From NCBI GenBank assembly GCA_947499075.1, contig CANMNA010000024.1, positions 1 through 32,733 on the forward strand: a stretch of DNA of 32,733 nucleotides. The letters are read 5' to 3'. Below are positions 1 through 8,124 of the stretch, in pieces. Position numbers and translations under genes: made by a program. The notes below the pieces were generated by a model. It did no database searches. It had not been told where the DNA came from and was given only the letters and a program-made list of their open reading frames with translations. This DNA is from Myxococcales bacterium. GTDB lineage: Bacteria > Myxococcota_A > UBA9042. The number at the start of each line of letters is the position of its first letter. Within the stretch, counting starts at the first letter, position 1.

Positions 1-498
1 CTCAACGAAGGCTTTGCAGCCAAGGATGGCGACTGCAAGTTCTTGGAAAAGTGCCCGACACTTGGCCAATGCTACTGTGGCGACAAGTGCCCGGCGACGA
101 AGTCACCCAAGTGCGACCCAAGCTTGTGCACCGGCAACCCCGCGCCCAAGTGTTCCTGTGGCGAGGCATGTGGCGCAGACAAGAAGAAGTGCCCCGCCTA
201 CATCTGCGACCCCATCGACGAGAAAAACTGTCAGGAGCTCGACGACTGCGTGTTCGTCAATACGGCACCGCCCGCGTGGTGCGGGTGCCAGAAGATGCCA
301 GACCACGCGCCGGACTGCTGGTGCGGGGCCAAGAATTGCACGGAGCCGCATCCAGAGTGCGCGGCCTCCAAATGCGCTGGCAAGCCAGGGGACAAGTGCA
401 TCTACGTCAAGGGCGACTCTTACAGCGGATGCTACTGCGACACCTGCGGCCTGTTCGGTGACAAGGCCAAGTGCTTCTTCATCATTTGCCCGCTTTGA
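1..498 (+). CDS. C-terminal part of a cysteine-rich secreted-type protein (5' end outside window)
   Basis: The reading frame is open from the first base of the window and ends at TGA 496-498, so the gene begins upstream. The visible 165 residues carry about 30 cysteines, mostly as spaced C-x-C, C-x3-C and C-x5-C patterns in short repeating units (for example CYCGDKC, CSCGEAC, CGCQK, CWCGAKNC, CYCDTC). No catalytic motif or membrane segment is visible. Such Cys-rich, Lys/Asp-rich repeats are common in extracellular proteins of Myxococcota-type bacteria, where they are probably disulfide-stabilised. I do not recognise a named family. An internal TTG at 43 could act as a start, but the frame is open on both sides of it, so there is no reason to start there. 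The stop lies 5 bases before the fluoride-channel start. Confidence 0.75.
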   Translation, partial: LNEGFAAKDGDCKFLEKCPTLGQCYCGDKCPATKSPKCDPSLCTGNPAPKCSCGEACGADKKKCPAYICDPIDEKNCQELDDCVFVNTAPPAWCGCQKMPDHAPDCWCGAKNCTEPHPECAASKCAGKPGDKCIYVKGDSYSGCYCDTCGLFGDKAKCFFIICPL

Positions 499-503
499 CC
501 CAG

Positions 504-878
504 ATGTCGTGGCAAGCCGTGCTCAGCGTGGCCGCGGGCAGCGCGCTGGGAGGCGTGGTGCGCTATGCGGTCGGCGTGTGGCTGCGCGGCGTGGCCCCAA
601 GCGGCATTGCGGTGCCCACACTGCTGGTCAACTTGGTCGGCAGCTTGCTGTTTGGATGGCTGCTGGCCCGACAGGCGTCGTATCCGCTGCCAGATGCCCT
701 GTACCTCGGCCTGACCACCGGCGTGCTCGGTGGCTTTACCACCTATTCTACGTTCAACACGGAGCTACTCCAGCACGCGCTGAACCACGACTGGGCCAAG
801 CTGGCGCTGTACGCAGCCACAACGCTGGGCGCGTGTCTGCTGGGCGGCGCGGGCGGATGGATAGTGGGGCGCGCGTAG
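504..878 (+). CDS. crcB: Fluoride ion channel FluC/CrcB
   Basis: A 124-residue membrane protein with the family's usual length and four hydrophobic helices. CrcB/FluC dimers export fluoride passively through two antiparallel pores in the inner membrane. Visible signatures are GGVVRY (residues 16-21), NLVGS (43-47) with the conserved Asn, and the strongly conserved GFTTYSTFNTE segment (77-87) that supplies the Phe and Ser/Thr residues lining the fluoride path and the central Na+ site. I start at ATG 504 because it follows the upstream stop by 5 bases and places the first helix normally. An in-frame start at 471 would overlap the upstream gene and add 11 unneeded residues. There is no intergenic space in front for a fluoride riboswitch. 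The gene converges on the AgmX/PglI-like gene, with a repeat between them. Confidence 0.93.
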   Translation: MSWQAVLSVAAGSALGGVVRYAVGVWLRGVAPSGIAVPTLLVNLVGSLLFGWLLARQASYPLPDALYLGLTTGVLGGFTTYSTFNTELLQHALNHDWAKLALYAATTLGACLLGGAGGWIVGRA

Positions 879-892
879 GCTACGGGCCAGCG

Positions 893-1005
893 ACAGAACA
901 ACTCGATCGATCTGTGGACAAGCGGAGCGGTGAGTCGGCTTGCAAAGCCGCGAACTTGCGACCCGCCAAGCCAACGCCAACTGTGCAAGCCAATCTTGCA
1001 CAGTT
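893..1005 (-). repeat. Dispersed hairpin repeat, family R1, copy 1
   Basis: On the minus strand it starts right after the stop codon of the gene at 1007-1651. It contains, in order: an 11-bp perfect stem with a 5-nt loop (AACTGTGCAAG/CTTGCACAGTT, 979-1005); a conserved core (924-966) with the small stem CGGCT/AGCCG; and a third stem ACAGA/TCTGT (893-897 with 911-915) whose loop holds AACTCGA. Two more copies lie at 16253-16366 and 16522-16647. The core is nearly identical among copies while the flanking stems differ in sequence but still pair. It sits between two convergent genes and could end transcription from both sides. No U-tract follows the stems, so it is not a textbook intrinsic terminator. 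Confidence 0.8.
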
Positions 1006-1006
1006 C

Positions 1007-1651
1007 CTACGGCGCAGCCGGCTCGCCCGCATCTTGAGGCGCCAGAAACAGCGGCACCGTCACCGAACCGTTGAGGTTTTTCTGGACCGGGAACCGCGCG
1101 TTGTCGATCGCCGCGCGGATGCACGTCAGGTACTTGGGGTCGGTGAACTGCGTTTCCTTGAGGAACATCTCGCCAGTCGCCGCTTGCCCGGCCTCGGCGG
1201 GACGCACCTTGAACGTCATCAGCATGCGACCGCGGGCCTGTGGTGCCCGTTGCCGCAGTTCGACGTAACAGTCCTTTACCGCCGGCCACATCGCCTTGAT
1301 CGCCGCCTCGGCATCGGCCTCCTGCACGTCGCCTTCCAGCTCCATTTGGCCGTGAGGCTGCGTTGGCCCAGCCACCGGACCCGTCGGCGCTTGCACGCCT
1401 TTGAGCGCCGGCAAGCTGCCGGGAAGCGCCAAGTTCTCGGCATCGGGAGCGTTGGCCCCACGAATCGCCTCTTCGCGCTTCACCACTGGCGCTTTGGAGG
1501 TGCCAGCCCCAGCCGGATCCTCGCCGTCCTTGGCTGTGCCCTCGCTAGTGCCATCGGGCTTGACCGGCGCCGACACCAGATTGCTCATCAAATACAGGAC
1601 AGTGGCGATCGCCAACACGCCCAACAGCGCAAAGCCTACCTTGCGGTTCAT
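1007..1651 (-). CDS. Membrane-anchored protein with AgmX/PglI-like C-terminal domain
   Basis: 214 residues. An N-terminal membrane segment (residues about 5-25, FALLGVLAIATVLYLM) is followed by a Gly/Ala/Pro/Lys-rich linker and a C-terminal domain (about 105-200). That domain resembles the AgmX/PglI C-terminal domain of deltaproteobacteria: a Cys in 'MWPAVKDCYVEL', a strand 'GRMLMTFKVRP', then 'YLTCIRAAIDNARFP' and a final strand 'GSVTVPLFLAP'. The fold recalls TonB C-terminal domains and acts in the periplasm. AgmX and PglI are linked to myxobacterial gliding, but most proteins with this domain have no assigned role. The ATG at 1651 is chosen because it puts the hydrophobic segment at the N-terminus and has GGGGG upstream. 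It follows thioredoxin by 52 bases in the same direction, so co-transcription is likely. The two Cys could be thioredoxin clients, which is inference. Confidence 0.75.
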   Translation of the reverse strand: MNRKVGFALLGVLAIATVLYLMSNLVSAPVKPDGTSEGTAKDGEDPAGAGTSKAPVVKREEAIRGANAPDAENLALPGSLPALKGVQAPTGPVAGPTQPHGQMELEGDVQEADAEAAIKAMWPAVKDCYVELRQRAPQARGRMLMTFKVRPAEAGQAATGEMFLKETQFTDPKYLTCIRAAIDNARFPVQKNLNGSVTVPLFLAPQDAGEPAAP

Positions 1652-1703
1652 GCAACCCCCACCGCGCCTGACACTGGGGCCAGCGCAGCCAGTCTCGAAT
1701 CGA

Positions 1704-2033
1704 TTACACGTGCTTGTCGAGCAACGCTTGTATTTGCTGCTTGGGCCGAGCGCCGAGCACTTGCTCGACAACCTGGCCGCCCTTGAACACCATCAGCGTC
1801 GGGATCGACGAGATGCCGTAATTGCCCGCGATCGCCTGGTTGGCGTCGACGTCGACCTTGCCAATCTTGACGCGCCCGACATAGTCGTCTGCGAGTTGAT
1901 CGACGATCGGGCCGACCATGCGGCACGGCCCGCACCACACTGCCCAGAAGTCGACGAGCACCGGCTTGTCGCTCTGCAGCACTTCTGCATTGAAATTGCT
2001 GTCAGTAAAAATCTTGACGTTCGCGCCGGCCAT
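1704..2033 (-). CDS. trxA: Thioredoxin
   Basis: 109 residues, the normal length of a bacterial thioredoxin. It reduces protein disulfides in the cytoplasm using electrons from thioredoxin reductase. The active site WCGPC is at residues 33-37 within '[13 protein letters not shown]'. The Asp of 'PVLVDFW', the cis-Pro loop '[11 protein letters not shown]' and the C-terminal helix 'LLDKHV' are all present. The ATG at 2033 is favoured by a good ribosome-binding site (AAGGAGAT, 6-7 bases upstream) and by the standard N-terminus; longer starts add an unrelated extension. The paralogue gene upstream on the same strand ends 91 bases away and the AgmX/PglI-like gene starts 52 bases downstream. No signal peptide is present. 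Confidence 0.97.
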   Translation of the reverse strand: MAGANVKIFTDSNFNAEVLQSDKPVLVDFWAVWCGPCRMVGPIVDQLADDYVGRVKIGKVDVDANQAIAGNYGISSIPTLMVFKGGQVVEQVLGARPKQQIQALLDKHV

Positions 2034-2124
2034 GCCGATCTCCTTGGTGCGTAAGCTGGCAACCCGCCAGCGGGGCGCATAGTGTACGACGCCGAGGCCG
2101 ACGCGCAACCCTTGCACCGACGGT

Positions 2125-2985
2125 TCAACCCAGTTGCGCGATAGGTATTTCCACGCCACCCGCGTTCGTCGCCCGTGGTGCAGCCGGAATACAGAACCGA
2201 CCGCCGGCCTCAATGCGATCCTGTAACGCGATCATCGCGGCAACATCGGTGCTTTCCACCCAAAACGAGGCGTCGGGCCGAGGCAAAACGATCGTCGGGT
2301 CGCCCATCGAGGCCCGCAGCGCTTCCTCGGTCACCGCAAAGCCATAGGTCAGCGTCTCGTGGTCCGAATGGGCCGGCGTGTAGGCCGTCTCGAGCAGCAG
2401 CGGTCCAAATTTCACATGAATATACAGCGCCTTGGACTGCCACTGGGTCGCACCCCAAAACTGCTCCACCCCAAAGCACTTCAGCGCCAGCCCCTTGGTC
2501 AGCGCCCCCAGGCCCGCCAGATCGAGGTCATCGAGCAGTTGGAGCCGCCGAAACACCGGGGCCAACGACGACAAATTGTGGCCAAACCACACCCCGCGCT
2601 GCGGCATCGGAATCGCGACGTACATCGAGACCGGGACCAGCCCGGTATATGTGTCGGGAATCGCAAACAATTGCTTGACCTTGGGCCACACACGCGCCGC
2701 CGGACGCGCAAGCCCGTAAATCGCACCCGGTAGCTCCGAGCAGTCGTAAAAGACCCACTTGGGCATCGGCATGCCTTCGGGACCAAAGGTCAGGCCGTCG
2801 AGCTTGTGCAAAAGGTCGAGAAACTGAGCGGATTGCATGCGCAGCGGATCGATGACGTGCTCGGCCGCGACCGGCAGCCCAAAAGGCGCCAAGTTCAAGT
2901 GGCGCAAGTTGGCCGGGGTCGCCACCAGATACGGCACCAGTTCGTCCAGTAATTGCGCGCCTTTGATGGCAAATGACAGGGGCAT
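2125..2985 (-). CDS. Unknown protein, first of a tandem paralogous pair
   Basis: 286 residues, no signal peptide and no clear membrane helix. I do not recognise the family. It is a divergent paralogue of the next gene upstream (3007-3882). Both share 'LTFGP-x-GM-x-MP-x-WVFYDC' (here about residues 65-82), followed by 'PGA-x2-GLA', a 'GLVP-(V/M)-S-x-(Y/F)-(V/I)-AIP' strand, 'LTPAH/YTPAH-(S/T)', and a closing 'ALQ-(D/H)-(R/E)-IEAG-(G/H)-R' stretch. The invariant Cys in WVFYDC could be functional, but nothing shows catalysis. ATG 2985 has AAGG upstream and lies 21 bases after the paralogue's stop, so the two genes are probably one transcript with thioredoxin downstream. Confidence 0.8.
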   Translation of the reverse strand: MPLSFAIKGAQLLDELVPYLVATPANLRHLNLAPFGLPVAAEHVIDPLRMQSAQFLDLLHKLDGLTFGPEGMPMPKWVFYDCSELPGAIYGLARPAARVWPKVKQLFAIPDTYTGLVPVSMYVAIPMPQRGVWFGHNLSSLAPVFRRLQLLDDLDLAGLGALTKGLALKCFGVEQFWGATQWQSKALYIHVKFGPLLLETAYTPAHSDHETLTYGFAVTEEALRASMGDPTIVLPRPDASFWVESTDVAAMIALQDRIEAGGRFCIPAAPRATNAGGVEIPIAQLG

Positions 2986-3006
2986 CGGGCAACCTTGGGC
3001 AAAAGA

Positions 3007-3882
3007 CTAGGCGATCGCGCGGGGCACGACCAAGTGCTCGCGAAACAGCGGCACGCGAACATGGCTGCCATGCGCGACCGGATGACCGACGACGACGACG
3101 CGGTGACCCGCCTCGATCTCGTGCTGCAGCGCCACCAGTGCTTCATGGTCATCGACGTCGAGCAGCGCATTGGGCGGCGGCGCGTCGGGATGGACCCGCG
3201 GCGACGACAGTACGCTCGACAAGTTAACGGCCCGCGGGTGCAGGCGAAACGTCAGCGTGTGCGCGATGGTATGCGCCGGCGTGAGCGCGGTCATCAGCTC
3301 AAGTGGCCCCAAATCAGCGTAGGTCGTCAGCTTGGGCGACCGCCACTGGGCATTGCCCTGCAACTCGCGAATCGGAAACACTTGCAGGCCGAGAAAGACC
3401 GTGAATTCCAAGAGGCCATGCGGGGCAATGCCCGGCGAGATCTGGTTCATCGACTCCAGGGTGTACAGCAGCCACGTCCCCGGCACACCGCCGCCCGAAT
3501 CAAAGCCAGAGAGCACCGGAATCGCAATGAATTGCGACATCGGCACCAGCCCCGCGTAGTCGGCCGGCACCTTGAGCGCCTCGCGCGCCCACGGCTCGAG
3601 GCGCTCGGCGCGCATCGCTAGCCCAAAGACCGCGCCCGGCATAACCGCACAGTCATAAAAAACCCACGACGGCATATCCATACCAAACGGGCCAAAAGTC
3701 AGCGCGTCGACAAAGGCGAGCATCCGCAAAAATTCTCCGTTTTTGCGCTGCTGGGGGTGAAACACGTTGGCAGGCGGAATCGCGATCCCTGCCGGCGCGT
3801 GGTTCAGCATCGCCGCAATGCCATGGTGGGCAATCAGAAACGGCTCGCAGTGGCTCAGAATTGGAAGATAGTGCTGCAGCAT
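3007..3882 (-). CDS. Unknown protein, second of a tandem paralogous pair
   Basis: 291 residues with the same domain plan as the 2125-2985 product: 'LTFGP-x-GM-x-MP-x-WVFYDC' at about 61-78, then 'MPGA-x2-GLA', 'GLVPMSQFIAIP', 'LTPAHT', and 'EALVALQHEIEAGHR'. It has an extra Gly-rich insert (GFDSGGGVPG). The conserved block suggests one ancestral gene duplicated in place and diverged. No signal peptide or membrane segment is visible. ATG 3882 is preferred because GAGG lies 6 bases upstream; starts further upstream would run into the divergent promoter region shared with the gene at 3958. Function unknown. Confidence 0.8.
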   Translation of the reverse strand: MLQHYLPILSHCEPFLIAHHGIAAMLNHAPAGIAIPPANVFHPQQRKNGEFLRMLAFVDALTFGPFGMDMPSWVFYDCAVMPGAVFGLAMRAERLEPWAREALKVPADYAGLVPMSQFIAIPVLSGFDSGGGVPGTWLLYTLESMNQISPGIAPHGLLEFTVFLGLQVFPIRELQGNAQWRSPKLTTYADLGPLELMTALTPAHTIAHTLTFRLHPRAVNLSSVLSSPRVHPDAPPPNALLDVDDHEALVALQHEIEAGHRVVVVGHPVAHGSHVRVPLFREHLVVPRAIA

Positions 3883-3957
3883 CGAACCTCGCGGCAGTGG
3901 TGTGTAGCAAGGCGGGCGGCCTTGCGCAACGGGCCGCAGCCGGACCAAGATCAGGGC

Positions 3958-5409
3958 ATGGTTGCGCCCCTCGAAGAACCGCTGTCCGCTGCTGCCAAGA
4001 AAACCACGCTGGCGGCGCTGATCATGCTGGCGATGTTTGTGATTTCTGGTTCAGTCGCCCTGTATACCGGCTACCTGCTGTGGCGCGGCGAGGCGCCCGA
4101 GCCGGTGATGCGGGCGTTGCCGGGGGATTGCGACGCTGTCCTCTACGTGGATCCCAAGAACCTGAAGGAGTTGCTGGTGCGCGCGCGCGCCATCGTGCCG
4201 GAAATGGATGCCCGCACTGCGCTTTTGGGACTGGACGGCGCGCTGGGCTGGCACGCTGGTCTGGCTGCCTACCGTGGCGATGCCTATGGTGTGTGCCGAC
4301 GTGGGCCAGTGTGGTACGCAGCGCTGGGCGCCCAGGCCATGCCCAACCTGGAGGCAGAAGTAACAGCGTGGGTCGATGTGCTAGCCGCTCACACTTTCGC
4401 CTGGAGAGACTTCGGTGGCCGCAAGGTGGCAGCTTCGCCCGGTGGTCTGATGCCCGATCGCACGGCTGCAGCGGTGCGTTCGGACCCGCAGCTCGCTCAG
4501 GCGGTGTGGTTGCGCTCGGCAGGCTTGCCGGCTGGGGCAACCGCGGATCAGGATGCCGGCCGCCTGCTCGATCAGCTGCAGGGCCAGCGCGAAGACCAAT
4601 CGTTGCAGGCAGATAAGCTTTTTCGCGATAGTCTGGAGCGCACCGGCGGCGGTCAAGCCCACGTGTTTGTCCGCGGCGATGCCCTGCGGCAATGGGTCAG
4701 TCGCCACGGCGCGGCTGTTCCCCTCGCATTACAACCAGCGCTCGACGCCGTGCAATGGTCTGCTACGGCATTTCGGCTGGACGGCAACGAACTGCGTGTC
4801 CATGACCACGTTTTTGGTGGCCAGCGCTTGGCCTCGTGGCTCAAGCAGCACCTAGATGTCGCTGAATCTATTGACTTCACTTCGTTTGCCGTCTCTTTGC
4901 CGGCGCATGTCGCTTGGGGTGTCGTGCGGGCACCGGTTGGGGGGCTTGCGACCGTTGCTGTGCTCGATCCGGCGGTCGCAGAATTGGTAGGTGCGCTGCC
5001 CTGCGAGGCCCCAACGACACGCCGCCTGTGGACAGAGTGGCTGACGGGTCAGTTCGCTTGGGCGCAGGAATCGCGTGACCAACCGCGCTGTTTTGTTGGT
5101 CAGTTGCAGCCGGCACACAGCCAGGAAATGGCGTTGCCAGCGACGCTGCCGCCGCCACAGGATGGCACCGTGATGCGCAAGCTTGCCCACGGCTACCTGA
5201 TCATCGGTCGCCCTGCGGCACTGGCCTTGTGCGAACAAGCCCTTACGTCGCCAGGAGCGAAGCGGTCGCTGTCCAAGGACCAGCAGCGCTTGGCAGAGCA
5301 GACACAGGGTTGGTCCAACAGCGGTATCACCAGCGGCCAAACGCAGTTCGAGTGGACATGGCTGGATAGCGGGCTCGTGGTCGAACAGACTTACCGGCTA
5401 TACGACTAG
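3958..5409 (+). CDS. Unknown membrane-anchored protein
   Basis: 483 residues. One membrane helix lies near the N-terminus (about residues 19-42, 'LAALIMLAMFVISGSVALYT'), preceded by a short cytoplasmic tail with Lys, so most of the protein should be periplasmic. The start of the soluble part, 'LPGDCDAVLYVDPKNLKELL', resembles the opening of DUF3352-like proteins, but that likeness is weak. No catalytic motif was found. ATG 3958 gives a sensible N-terminus; the 67 codons before it read as Arg-rich, non-protein-like sequence that overlaps the divergent gene. No strong ribosome-binding site is visible. The stop codon TAG 5407-5409 overlaps the stop of the convergent M1 peptidase gene. Confidence 0.75.
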   Translation: MVAPLEEPLSAAAKKTTLAALIMLAMFVISGSVALYTGYLLWRGEAPEPVMRALPGDCDAVLYVDPKNLKELLVRARAIVPEMDARTALLGLDGALGWHAGLAAYRGDAYGVCRRGPVWYAALGAQAMPNLEAEVTAWVDVLAAHTFAWRDFGGRKVAASPGGLMPDRTAAAVRSDPQLAQAVWLRSAGLPAGATADQDAGRLLDQLQGQREDQSLQADKLFRDSLERTGGGQAHVFVRGDALRQWVSRHGAAVPLALQPALDAVQWSATAFRLDGNELRVHDHVFGGQRLASWLKQHLDVAESIDFTSFAVSLPAHVAWGVVRAPVGGLATVAVLDPAVAELVGALPCEAPTTRRLWTEWLTGQFAWAQESRDQPRCFVGQLQPAHSQEMALPATLPPPQDGTVMRKLAHGYLIIGRPAALALCEQALTSPGAKRSLSKDQQRLAEQTQGWSNSGITSGQTQFEWTWLDSGLVVEQTYRLYD

Positions 5410-7406
5410 AATTCCTCTGAAGTCGCCCCAAGCCACTGATCGAGCGCTTCAATGTCGGCGTCGTCGATTTTCTGATCCGGCTTGAGGTCGTAGAGCTCAT
5501 TCCATCCGGTGTCCGAAAAAAAGTACTCGTTGCCATTCTTGCTGGTAATGCGCATGCCGCGGCCATAGCGCAGCGCGAGCTCGACCAAGTCGGCGCCATC
5601 GACTGTTCCGGACAAGTTGAAGTCACCAGGCGTGCCGGTCGCAAACAGGCGGACCAGGTTGCGCTGCACGTCCATGCGCACGCGCACCGGGCGGGCGGCG
5701 ATGGGCACGTCGATGATTGTCGTGGCGTCACCTTTGGGATCGATGGTGATCATCACCACTTCGGACTTGCCGTCGAATCCGTCGAAGGTCAGCGGCAGGT
5801 TGAACTTGAAGGCCTTGGGCTGAAGCTGATGAATCCTCAGGCGAAACGTAAGCTTGCCATCCGCCTCGACGATGCGCGCGGCCGCTTCCAGCTTGATCGG
5901 CCCCTTCTTGTTGAACCACTGATCCCAGAAGTAGCTCAGATCCTTGCCGCTGACTTTTTCGGCAACTTTCTGTAAATCCTCAATCGTCGCGAAATCGCGG
6001 TTGTACTCGGTGGCATACTGCTTGAGTACCGCGTGGACAACGTCGCCGCCGATCTCGGTGCGCAACATGTCGAACACCGCCGCGCCCTTGTGGTACACGA
6101 TCTGGACATAGGCAGGTGTGCCATAGATGCCCTGCGCCCCCAGCGGCATGTCCTGGCTCGGCGCCACCTGATAGAGGTAGCTCAAATTGTCGCGCAAGAA
6201 CTGGCTGCGTGAACTGAACAGCTTCTCAGTGTAGACGCAACTGCTAAATTCTGCAAGAGATTCAGACAGTGACACATCACCACCGCTCCACGGCTCGACC
6301 AAGTTGCCCCACCACTGGTGGCCAATTTCGTGGGCGACTAATTCGACCGTCGAAGACCAGTAACCCTGCGAATTCTCATCGGCACCAAACACGTCGCGGT
6401 ACATGAAGATGCCCGACAGCGGCGCGTAGCCACCGCCGAAGTTGTTCTCCAACTGAATGACGTTGAGGCCCGCCCATGGAAACGCCACAAACTTGTTGCT
6501 GAAATCCTGCACGACATCGGTGACCAGCTTGGCCGTCGCCTTCGCCGTCGTCGCGTACTTACCGGTGGTGAATACCGACAGCGGCAATTTTCCCAGCAGC
6601 AGGCCCTTGGTCTCGACGTAATCGGCGATGGCAAACCCGGCATTGTCGGTGCGCTCGACCTGAGTGAAGTGCCAGACTTTGCGGCCGTTTGCCAGCACTT
6701 CGCTGCCCTTGGCCGTGCCCGGCGCAACCGCCATCTTCTTGGCGTCGGTCACCACATGCAGGTCGCTCTTGAACGGCCCGTGCTTGGCGCTAGGCATGTA
6801 GTAGTAGCGCACAAAGGTCACCCACTGGTAGTTGGCGCCCAGCCCGCATCCACTGAGACCAATGCCTTCAGGTTGACAATTGAGCTTGGCCAAACCCACA
6901 AAGTGCAGCTTGATCTCTTGCGTCGGGGCCAGCACCTCCGCCAAGTTCACCGTGATCGCGGTATAGCCCTGCAGCGCGGTGGTGGATGACTTGACTGCAG
7001 CGCCATTGGCCAGCGTCAGTTTGACCTGCTGCAGCTCGCTGGTCAGCAGCGCAATCGTCTCGGTGGGTTGATTGGCCCGCACCGTGACCACTACGTCGGT
7101 CGCCAGCTCGGCGGCCTTGGCGTTGAGATCAACTGTGATGTCTTGGTGAACAATCTCCCAATTCGGCTTGCCAAGCGCGGCAAAATTGGCAGCAGACCAA
7201 GGCAGCGTCGCCGGGTTGAGCCCAGGGTGCGTGTGACGCCCGCTTTGGTGGGCCGCTTCGGCGTGCTGGGCAGCGAGTTTGCGCCCCCAAGCACTATCCG
7301 GATCGACCGCAGCAGGCGGCAGCGTCGCAAAGGGCTGACGCAACGGAGCGGCAGCGGCTGTCGCGGCGATCAGAATGGGGACCGCGGTCAGGACCAGCTT
7401 GTTCAT
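5406..7406 (-). CDS. Secreted M1-family metallopeptidase with C-terminal dockerin
   Basis: 666 residues. A signal peptide (residues 1-19, ends 'ATAAAA') is followed by an M1 (gluzincin) aminopeptidase-type domain. The zinc site is HEIGH at 359-363 with the third ligand E382 in 'SLSESLAEF' (HEXXH-x18-E). The segment 'ENNFGGGYAPLSG' stands where M1 enzymes have GAMEN or GGMEN. The C-terminus (594-660) reads as a type I-like dockerin: an EF-hand-like loop 'DFNLSGTVDGAD' with D/N/S/T/D/D at positions 1,3,5,7,9,12, then an insert, then a second loop 'DLKPDQKIDDAD'. Dockerins bind cohesins in a Ca2+-dependent way. The ATG at 7406 overlaps the stop of the upstream cohesin-like lipoprotein gene by 4 bases, so translation is probably coupled. 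The enzyme likely acts outside the cell on peptides; its substrate is unknown. Confidence 0.9.
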   Translation of the reverse strand: MNKLVLTAVPILIAATAAAAPLRQPFATLPPAAVDPDSAWGRKLAAQHAEAAHQSGRHTHPGLNPATLPWSAANFAALGKPNWEIVHQDITVDLNAKAAELATDVVVTVRANQPTETIALLTSELQQVKLTLANGAAVKSSTTALQGYTAITVNLAEVLAPTQEIKLHFVGLAKLNCQPEGIGLSGCGLGANYQWVTFVRYYYMPSAKHGPFKSDLHVVTDAKKMAVAPGTAKGSEVLANGRKVWHFTQVERTDNAGFAIADYVETKGLLLGKLPLSVFTTGKYATTAKATAKLVTDVVQDFSNKFVAFPWAGLNVIQLENNFGGGYAPLSGIFMYRDVFGADENSQGYWSSTVELVAHEIGHQWWGNLVEPWSGGDVSLSESLAEFSSCVYTEKLFSSRSQFLRDNLSYLYQVAPSQDMPLGAQGIYGTPAYVQIVYHKGAAVFDMLRTEIGGDVVHAVLKQYATEYNRDFATIEDLQKVAEKVSGKDLSYFWDQWFNKKGPIKLEAAARIVEADGKLTFRLRIHQLQPKAFKFNLPLTFDGFDGKSEVVMITIDPKGDATTIIDVPIAARPVRVRMDVQRNLVRLFATGTPGDFNLSGTVDGADLVELALRYGRGMRITSKNGNEYFFSDTGWNELYDLKPDQKIDDADIEALDQWLGATSEEF

Positions 7407-8089
7407 TTGCCACCACCAGCTGTGTCAGGAGCGGTCACTTCGGCGGTCATCCATTGCGGGGTGAGCAGCTCGCCTTTGCCGTTGCGTGCCATTTGCGTCA
7501 ACGGGTCAAAGGCAATCACCGACTTGCCCGGTGCCAGCACCGCGAACTCGAGCTTGAGCCACAGCGCGCGGCCGACTTCGGCGCCCTCTGGATACATGTA
7601 CGGGTGCGACAGCGTGCGAAAACGCGCGGTACCGGTCAGCAGCTGCCCCGGCTTGGGCTCCTTGAGCACAGCGCGGTACTGAAAGCCCGTGGACGCGGAA
7701 TCCTCGGTCAGCGGCAGCGCCTCGTTGCCCGTCAACTGCAGCAAGGTCGGATCGTAGCGCAGGTGCCCGGCCAAACCGAGCAAGTCGGTGAAGCCGCCGA
7801 CCCATACGTTGACCAGCAGCCGCTCACTGGCGACCTGCCATTCGCCGGAGATCTCGACATAAGGTGATTTGGTATGGCTGGCACCGACCACCGTTGGGAC
7901 GGCAGCACTCGCTGCAGCATCGGCAGCCGCGGCGTCGGCACTCGCGGCCGTGGTTGCGGCATCGGCGCTGGGCGCTGGACCGACGATGACCTCGTCGCTG
8001 CATCCTGAGAGCAACGCAACGCCCACGGAGCTGCCTGCCAGGATAATTGCCCAAACAACAGGCAACTGACTGAAACAAATGCTGCGCAC
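7403..8089 (-). CDS. Cohesin-like lipoprotein
   Basis: 228 residues. The lipoprotein signal peptide ends in the lipobox LLSGC (Cys30). An Ala/Asp/Ser-rich linker (about 37-68) follows, then a beta-rich domain (about 75-215). That domain has the cohesin-fold pattern: 'LLVNVWVGGFTDLLGLAGHLRYDPTLL' in sections, the hallmark 'L-x-YDP-x2-L', later 'LTGTARFRTL', 'ALWLKLEFAV' and 'GKSVIAFDPL'. Cohesins are receptors for dockerins, and the next gene encodes a dockerin-bearing peptidase, which supports the reading strongly. The GTG at 8089 is chosen because GGGGAG sits 6 bases upstream and the lipoprotein signal then fits; the GTG at 8140 would lie inside a perfect palindrome. The likely role is to tether the peptidase to the membrane or cell surface. 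Sequence matches to cohesins are weak by eye, so the assignment leans on pattern and context. Confidence 0.72.
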   Translation of the reverse strand: MRSICFSQLPVVWAIILAGSSVGVALLSGCSDEVIVGPAPSADAATTAASADAAAADAAASAAVPTVVGASHTKSPYVEISGEWQVASERLLVNVWVGGFTDLLGLAGHLRYDPTLLQLTGNEALPLTEDSASTGFQYRAVLKEPKPGQLLTGTARFRTLSHPYMYPEGAEVGRALWLKLEFAVLAPGKSVIAFDPLTQMARNGKGELLTPQWMTAEVTAPDTAGGGK

Positions 8090-8124
8090 GGCAAGCTCCC
8101 CGCCCCAAGGTGGCGTTGGCGCAC

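Noticed and set aside
471..503. N-terminal extension of CrcB from 471
   Set aside because: It overlaps the upstream gene and adds 11 residues absent from the family's usual N-terminus; ATG 504 fits better.
979..1005. Rho-independent terminator
   Set aside because: The 11-bp stem is strong but no T-run follows on either strand, so I list it as part of repeat R1. A termination role remains possible.
14..1786. 590-codon open frame on the plus strand
   Set aside because: It crosses the Cys-rich gene, crcB and the AgmX/PglI-like gene in other frames, and its product is Arg/Ala/Pro-rich without recognisable domains.
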